From positions 1 through 34,877 of the forward strand of contig JAHBYC010000029.1 of NCBI GenBank assembly GCA_019636175.1: a stretch of 34,877 bases of DNA, read 5' to 3'. The stretch comes from Caulobacter sp. Its GTDB lineage: Bacteria > Pseudomonadota > Alphaproteobacteria > Caulobacterales > Caulobacteraceae. This document shows positions 31,481 to 34,877 of the stretch, piece by piece (within the stretch, counting starts at the first letter, position 1; each line of letters begins with the position of its first letter). A program made the position numbers and the translations under genes. The notes under the pieces are model-generated. The model was given only the letters and a program-made list of their open reading frames with translations, was not told where the DNA came from and made no database searches.

Positions 31481-32371
31481 ATGACCGCCGCCAGACCGAC
31501 CTCCTTCCAGGGCCTTATCCTGACGCTTCACAACTACTGGAGCGACCGGGGTTGCGTGATCCTGCAGCCGCACGACGTGGAAGTGGGCGCCGGCACCCTG
31601 CACCCGGCGACGGTGCTCCGCGCCCTGGGGCCCAAGCCCTGGAATGCCGCCTACGTCCAGCCCAGCCGCCGGCCGGGCGACGGCCGCTATGGCGAGAACC
31701 CCAACCGGCTGCAGCACTATTACCAGTATCAGGTGCTGCTGAAGCCCAACCCGCCGTACATGCAGGATCTCTATCTCGGCTCCCTGGCCGCCATTGGCCT
31801 GGACAGCCGGGTCCACGACATCCGCTTTGTCGAGGATGACTGGGAGAACCCCACGGTCGGGGCCTGGGGTCTTGGCTGGGAGGTCTGGTGCGACGGGATG
31901 GAGGTGTCGCAATACACCTACATGCAGCAGGTCGGCGGGCTGGACGTGAACCCGGTGGCGGGCGAGCTGACCTACGGCCTCGAGCGGCTGGCGATGTATG
32001 TGTTCGGCGTCGACAACGTCTACGACCTGCCGTTCAACGATCGCGGCATGTCCTACGGCGAGGTGTTCCTCGAGAACGAGCGCCAGATGAGCGCCTACAA
32101 TTTCGAGATCGCCGACGTCGAGACCCTCAAGCGCCAGTTCGAGGACATGGAGCGCCAGGTCGTCCGCATCCTCGATGAGGGTGTTGGTCCGCAAGGCCAG
32201 AAGCTGGTCCTGCCGGCCTATGACCACGTCCTGAAGGCCAGCCACCTGTTCAATGTGATGAACGCCCGGGGCGCCATCGCCGTGGCCGAGCGCGCCAGCT
32301 ACATCGGCCGCATCCGTGACCTCTGTAAACTCTGCGCCAGTGAATGGCTGAAGCAGCAGGAAGCGGCGTGA
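31481..32371 (+). CDS. glyQ: Glycyl-tRNA synthetase alpha subunit
   Basis: This 296-residue catalytic subunit of the alpha2-beta2 bacterial GlyRS charges tRNA-Gly. It has [20 protein letters not shown] at the N-terminus, [40 protein letters not shown] (class II core), [12 protein letters not shown] and [20 protein letters not shown], which are nearly invariant in GlyQ. Length equals the family norm (about 300). I used ATG 31481; in-frame starts at 31418 and 31442 lie within the terminator hairpin and add no conserved residues. glyS follows after a 137-base gap holding an inverted repeat. Assignment certain. Confidence 0.97.
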   Translation: MTAARPTSFQGLILTLHNYWSDRGCVILQPHDVEVGAGTLHPATVLRALGPKPWNAAYVQPSRRPGDGRYGENPNRLQHYYQYQVLLKPNPPYMQDLYLGSLAAIGLDSRVHDIRFVEDDWENPTVGAWGLGWEVWCDGMEVSQYTYMQQVGGLDVNPVAGELTYGLERLAMYVFGVDNVYDLPFNDRGMSYGEVFLENERQMSAYNFEIADVETLKRQFEDMERQVVRILDEGVGPQGQKLVLPAYDHVLKASHLFNVMNARGAIAVAERASYIGRIRDLCKLCASEWLKQQEAA

Positions 32372-32399
32372 TGCCTCTCCCCGCCGCCAGCGCTCGTAT

Positions 32400-32476
32400 T
32401 TCGGTGACAGTCACTTTTTTCCACCTCACGGCGGGTGGAGGGGCCAGCGGGCCTGAAAAAAGTGACTGTCACCGAA
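32400..32476. repeat. 22-bp perfect inverted repeat between glyQ and glyS
   Basis: TTCGGTGACAGTCACTTTTT (from 32400) continues to 32421, and its exact reverse complement occupies 32455-32476, with 33 bases between. Each arm also holds a GTGAC-N-GTCAC palindrome. A smaller stem (CCACC/GGTGG) sits in the loop. No coding sequence is visible here. The structure resembles a REP/MITE-type mobile element rather than a classical terminator, since the T run lies inside the stem. Confidence 0.85.
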
Positions 32477-32508
32477 TTACGCTCCACCGTCCGTAAGTCT
32501 GGACCTCG

Positions 32509-34791
32509 ATGCCCCAACTCCTTCTCGAACTCTTCTCCGAAGAAATTCCCGCGCGCATGCAGGCCCAGGCCGCGCGCGATCTCGAACGCATGGTCCGCGA
32601 CGGCCTGTCCGCCGCCGGCCTGATCAGCGAAGGCATGAAGGCCTTCGCCGGCCCGCGCCGCCTCGCGCTGGTGGTCGAGGGTCTGCCGATCGCCCAGGCC
32701 GACCGGGATGAGGAGCTCAAGGGCCCCCGCGTCGGCGCGCCCGATCAGGCCATCGACGGCTTCCTGCGCAAGACCGGCCTGACCCGCGAGCAGCTGGTCG
32801 AGCAGGACGGCGTCTGGTTCGGCCGTATCCAGTCGCGGGGTCGCCCGACCACGGAGATCATCGCCGAGCTGGTCGAGCAGACGGTGCGGAACTTTCCCTG
32901 GCCCAAGTCGATGACCTGGGGCAGCGGCAAGCTGCGCTGGGTGCGCCCGCTGCAGTCGATCCTCTGCGTCTTCGACCGCCAGATCGTGCCAATCGCCTTC
33001 GAGGGCCTTGAAGCCGGCGACATCTCCAAAGGCCACCGCTTCATGGGCAGCGCCCAGGCGTTCCGCGCCCGCGACTTCGACGAGTATCATGAGGCCCTGG
33101 CCGGCCATTACGTCGTCCTCGACCCCGAGGACCGCAAGGAGCGCATTCTCGAAGGCGCCCGCACCCTCTGCTTCGCCCGCAATCTCGAACTGGTCGAGGA
33201 CGAGGGCCTGCTGGACGAGGTCGCCGGCCTCGCCGAATGGCCCACGCCCGTGCTGGGCGACATGGATCCGGCCTTCCTGGACCTGCCGCCGGAGGTCATC
33301 CGCACCTCCATGCGCACCCACCAGAAGTATTTCGCCGTCCGCGACCCGGCGACCGGCAAGCTGGCCCCGCACTTCATCGTGGTCGCCAACATCGCCGCCG
33401 AGGACGGCGGCAAGGTCATCGCCGCGGGCAACGCCAAGGTGCTGTCGGCGCGGCTCAGCGATGCGCGGTTCTTCTGGGACGAGGACCGCAAGAGCGGCTT
33501 CGAGGACTGGCTGAAGAAACTCGACGGCGTGACCTTCCACGCCAAGCTGGGAACCATGGCCGAGCGGGTCGAGCGCATCGCCGCCCTGGCCCGTGAGATC
33601 GCCCCGCTGGTCGGCGCCGATCCTGACGTTGCCGAGAAAGCGGCCCGCCTGGCCAAGGCCGACCTGACCAGCCAGATGGTCGGCGAGTTCCCCGAGCTTC
33701 AGGGCGTCATGGGCCGCTACTACGCCCTCGCCGACGACATGGACGCCGACATCGCCGACGCCATCCGCGACCACTACAGGCCGCAAGGCCCGGGCGACGC
33801 CGTGCCGACCGCGCCGCTCAGTATCGCTGTGGCGTTGGCGGAAAAGCTGGACACACTGGTCGGGTTCTTCGCGATCAACGAGAAGCCAACCGGCTCCCGG
33901 GACCCCTTTGCGCTGCGGCGCGCCGCACTCGGAGTGATCCGTATCCTCATGGAATCCGGGCAGAGGGTTCATCTCTCTGCCTTACTGGAGCGGGGCTACA
34001 ACGGACTGCTGAGCAGTTTTTCGCAAATTGGGACTGTCTGCCTCGCCGAGGCGGCCAGTGAGACGAGCAGGTTCACCAAGGACTTCCAAGGTCTCGGACG
34101 CGATGTCTACAGCGTTCAGGATTTGGATGAGATCATCAAAAGCGAAATCGAGCCCGAGGTCATGTGGCTCGTTGCTCCCGGGATCCCCGTGATCGATAGC
34201 GTCGCCTCCGAGGAGGGATTTGCGGAAATCCGGCGGGGCGCATCGCTTGAGCTCCCGCTGCCCGCACGGCTGGCAGCCGACCTACTCGCCTTCCTGGCCG
34301 ACCGCCTGAAGGTCACCCTTCGCGACCAGGGCAAGCGCTTCGACCTCGTCGACGCCGTCTTCGCCCTCAATGACGACGACCTCGTCCGTATCGTCGCCCG
34401 CGTCGAAGCCCTCGACGGCTTCCTGACCACCGAGGACGGCAAGAACCTGCTGGCCGGCTACCGCCGCGCCGCCAACATCCTCAAGGCCGAGGAGAAGAAG
34501 GGACAGCTGCCGACCGGCGCGCCCGTCGCCGTCGCCGAACCTGCCGAGGAAGCCGCCCTCTACGCCGCGCTCCAGACCCTGACGCCGAAACTCGACGCCG
34601 CCCTGGCCGCCGAGGACTTCACCGGCGCCATGACCGCGCTGGCCGCCCTCCGGGGTCCTGTCGACGCCTTTTTCACCGCGGTGCTGGTCAACAGCGACGT
34701 CCCCGCCGAACGCGACAACCGTCTGCGCCTGCTGCAACAGGTCCAGGCCGCGATGGGCAAGGTCGCGGATTTCTCGCTGGTGACGGGCTGA
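32509..34791 (+). CDS. glyS: Glycyl-tRNA synthetase beta subunit, long form with atypical segment
   Basis: This 760-residue subunit binds tRNA-Gly and completes the alpha2-beta2 enzyme with GlyQ. LLLELFSEEIPARMQAQAAR is the invariant N-terminus; EVIRTSMRTHQKYFAVRD, SARLSDARFFWDEDRKS and PTGSRDPFALRRAALG are family signatures. A C-terminal anticodon-binding region ends YRRAANILKAEEKK. E. coli GlyS is 689 residues, so this is about 70 longer. The extra length falls at about residues 497-587, between RVHLSALLERGY and LAADLLAFLADRLKV. DNA there is 55% GC over 33961-34140 against 67% over 34321-34500, with uncharacteristic codons. The reading frame is intact. Core function is certain; the segment's origin is an inference. 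Confidence 0.95.
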   Translation: MPQLLLELFSEEIPARMQAQAARDLERMVRDGLSAAGLISEGMKAFAGPRRLALVVEGLPIAQADRDEELKGPRVGAPDQAIDGFLRKTGLTREQLVEQDGVWFGRIQSRGRPTTEIIAELVEQTVRNFPWPKSMTWGSGKLRWVRPLQSILCVFDRQIVPIAFEGLEAGDISKGHRFMGSAQAFRARDFDEYHEALAGHYVVLDPEDRKERILEGARTLCFARNLELVEDEGLLDEVAGLAEWPTPVLGDMDPAFLDLPPEVIRTSMRTHQKYFAVRDPATGKLAPHFIVVANIAAEDGGKVIAAGNAKVLSARLSDARFFWDEDRKSGFEDWLKKLDGVTFHAKLGTMAERVERIAALAREIAPLVGADPDVAEKAARLAKADLTSQMVGEFPELQGVMGRYYALADDMDADIADAIRDHYRPQGPGDAVPTAPLSIAVALAEKLDTLVGFFAINEKPTGSRDPFALRRAALGVIRILMESGQRVHLSALLERGYNGLLSSFSQIGTVCLAEAASETSRFTKDFQGLGRDVYSVQDLDEIIKSEIEPEVMWLVAPGIPVIDSVASEEGFAEIRRGASLELPLPARLAADLLAFLADRLKVTLRDQGKRFDLVDAVFALNDDDLVRIVARVEALDGFLTTEDGKNLLAGYRRAANILKAEEKKGQLPTGAPVAVAEPAEEAALYAALQTLTPKLDAALAAEDFTGAMTALAALRGPVDAFFTAVLVNSDVPAERDNRLRLLQQVQAAMGKVADFSLVTG

Positions 34792-34799
34792 TCCACCCC

Positions 34800-34844
34800 C
34801 GTCATCCCGGCCGCAGCGCGCGGCGCGGAGAGCCGGGACCCAGA
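34800..34844 (+). repeat. Dispersed palindromic repeat, copy B
   Basis: CGTCATCCCGGCCGCAGCGC continues to GGAGAGCCGGGACCCAG just after glyS. It matches the minus-strand copy at 28111-28155 closely, in the opposite window orientation. It supports a repeat family that inhabits 3' intergenic spaces here. Confidence 0.75.
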
Positions 34845-34877
34845 GGGGCGTGATCTCGGTTCGGCGTTCTGTCACCC

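Noticed and set aside
33236-33596. Overlapping plus-strand ORF inside glyS
   Set aside because: Out-of-frame shadow of glyS; no separate ribosome site or family signature.

Overview
The window is about 34.9 kb of high-GC DNA (roughly 67-70% in the stretches I counted), densely coding, with many 4-base ATGA gene overlaps. Family content, gene order and a GTTC-N7-GTTC type SOS operator point to an alphaproteobacterium. Caulobacterales (Caulobacter/Phenylobacterium-like) is my best guess, by inference only. I see no rRNA, tRNA, CRISPR array, transposase gene or phage module; most of the window looks chromosomal.

Layout: (1) 1-1862: a partial arabinose-5-phosphate isomerase (kdsD) with a tiny membrane ORF, then divergent phosphoglycerate mutase (gpmA) and a stand-alone RibD-like deaminase. 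(2) 1913-4504: two tandem paralogous pentapeptide-repeat proteins, each built from a duplicated module. (3) 4588-5046: an Hsp20 chaperone with a possible RNA thermometer. (4) 5267-9953: an unusual cluster of two tandem exported methyltransferase-like proteins (COG4798 type), two paralogous exported proteins of unknown function, an SCP2-domain protein and an alpha/beta hydrolase. All four exported proteins have twin-arginine-like signals. (5) 10134-13127: a HisN-type phosphatase and an S46 dipeptidyl-peptidase. (6) 13302-16234: a DevCAB-like ABC exporter operon, followed by a convergent glycine-zipper protein. (7) 16937-19571: an RlmD-family RNA methyltransferase convergent with an SplB-like radical SAM protein, which has an SOS box upstream and a repeat pair inserted in its 3' end. 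(8) 19715-23517: a TIGR04283/TIGR04282-type pair, a lytic transglycosylase and a family-4-like uracil-DNA glycosylase. (9) 23715-28095: ETF-ubiquinone oxidoreductase, a TPR lipoprotein and ispE. (10) 28260-29932: glnK-amtB nitrogen module. (11) 30290-34791: a small secreted protein, a fasciclin-domain protein, then glyQ and glyS for glycyl-tRNA synthetase.

The best candidates for something undescribed are the exported methyltransferase / unknown-pair / SCP2 / hydrolase cluster, the modular pentapeptide pair, an atypical low-GC in-frame segment within glyS, and mobile repeat elements: one pair extends a radical SAM gene and one sits between glyQ and glyS. Regulatory sequence is visible in many places, including eight hairpin terminators, an SOS operator, a perfect palindrome on the ETF-QO promoter, a putative ROSE-type thermometer and several Caulobacter-type promoters. 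None of it was tested computationally.
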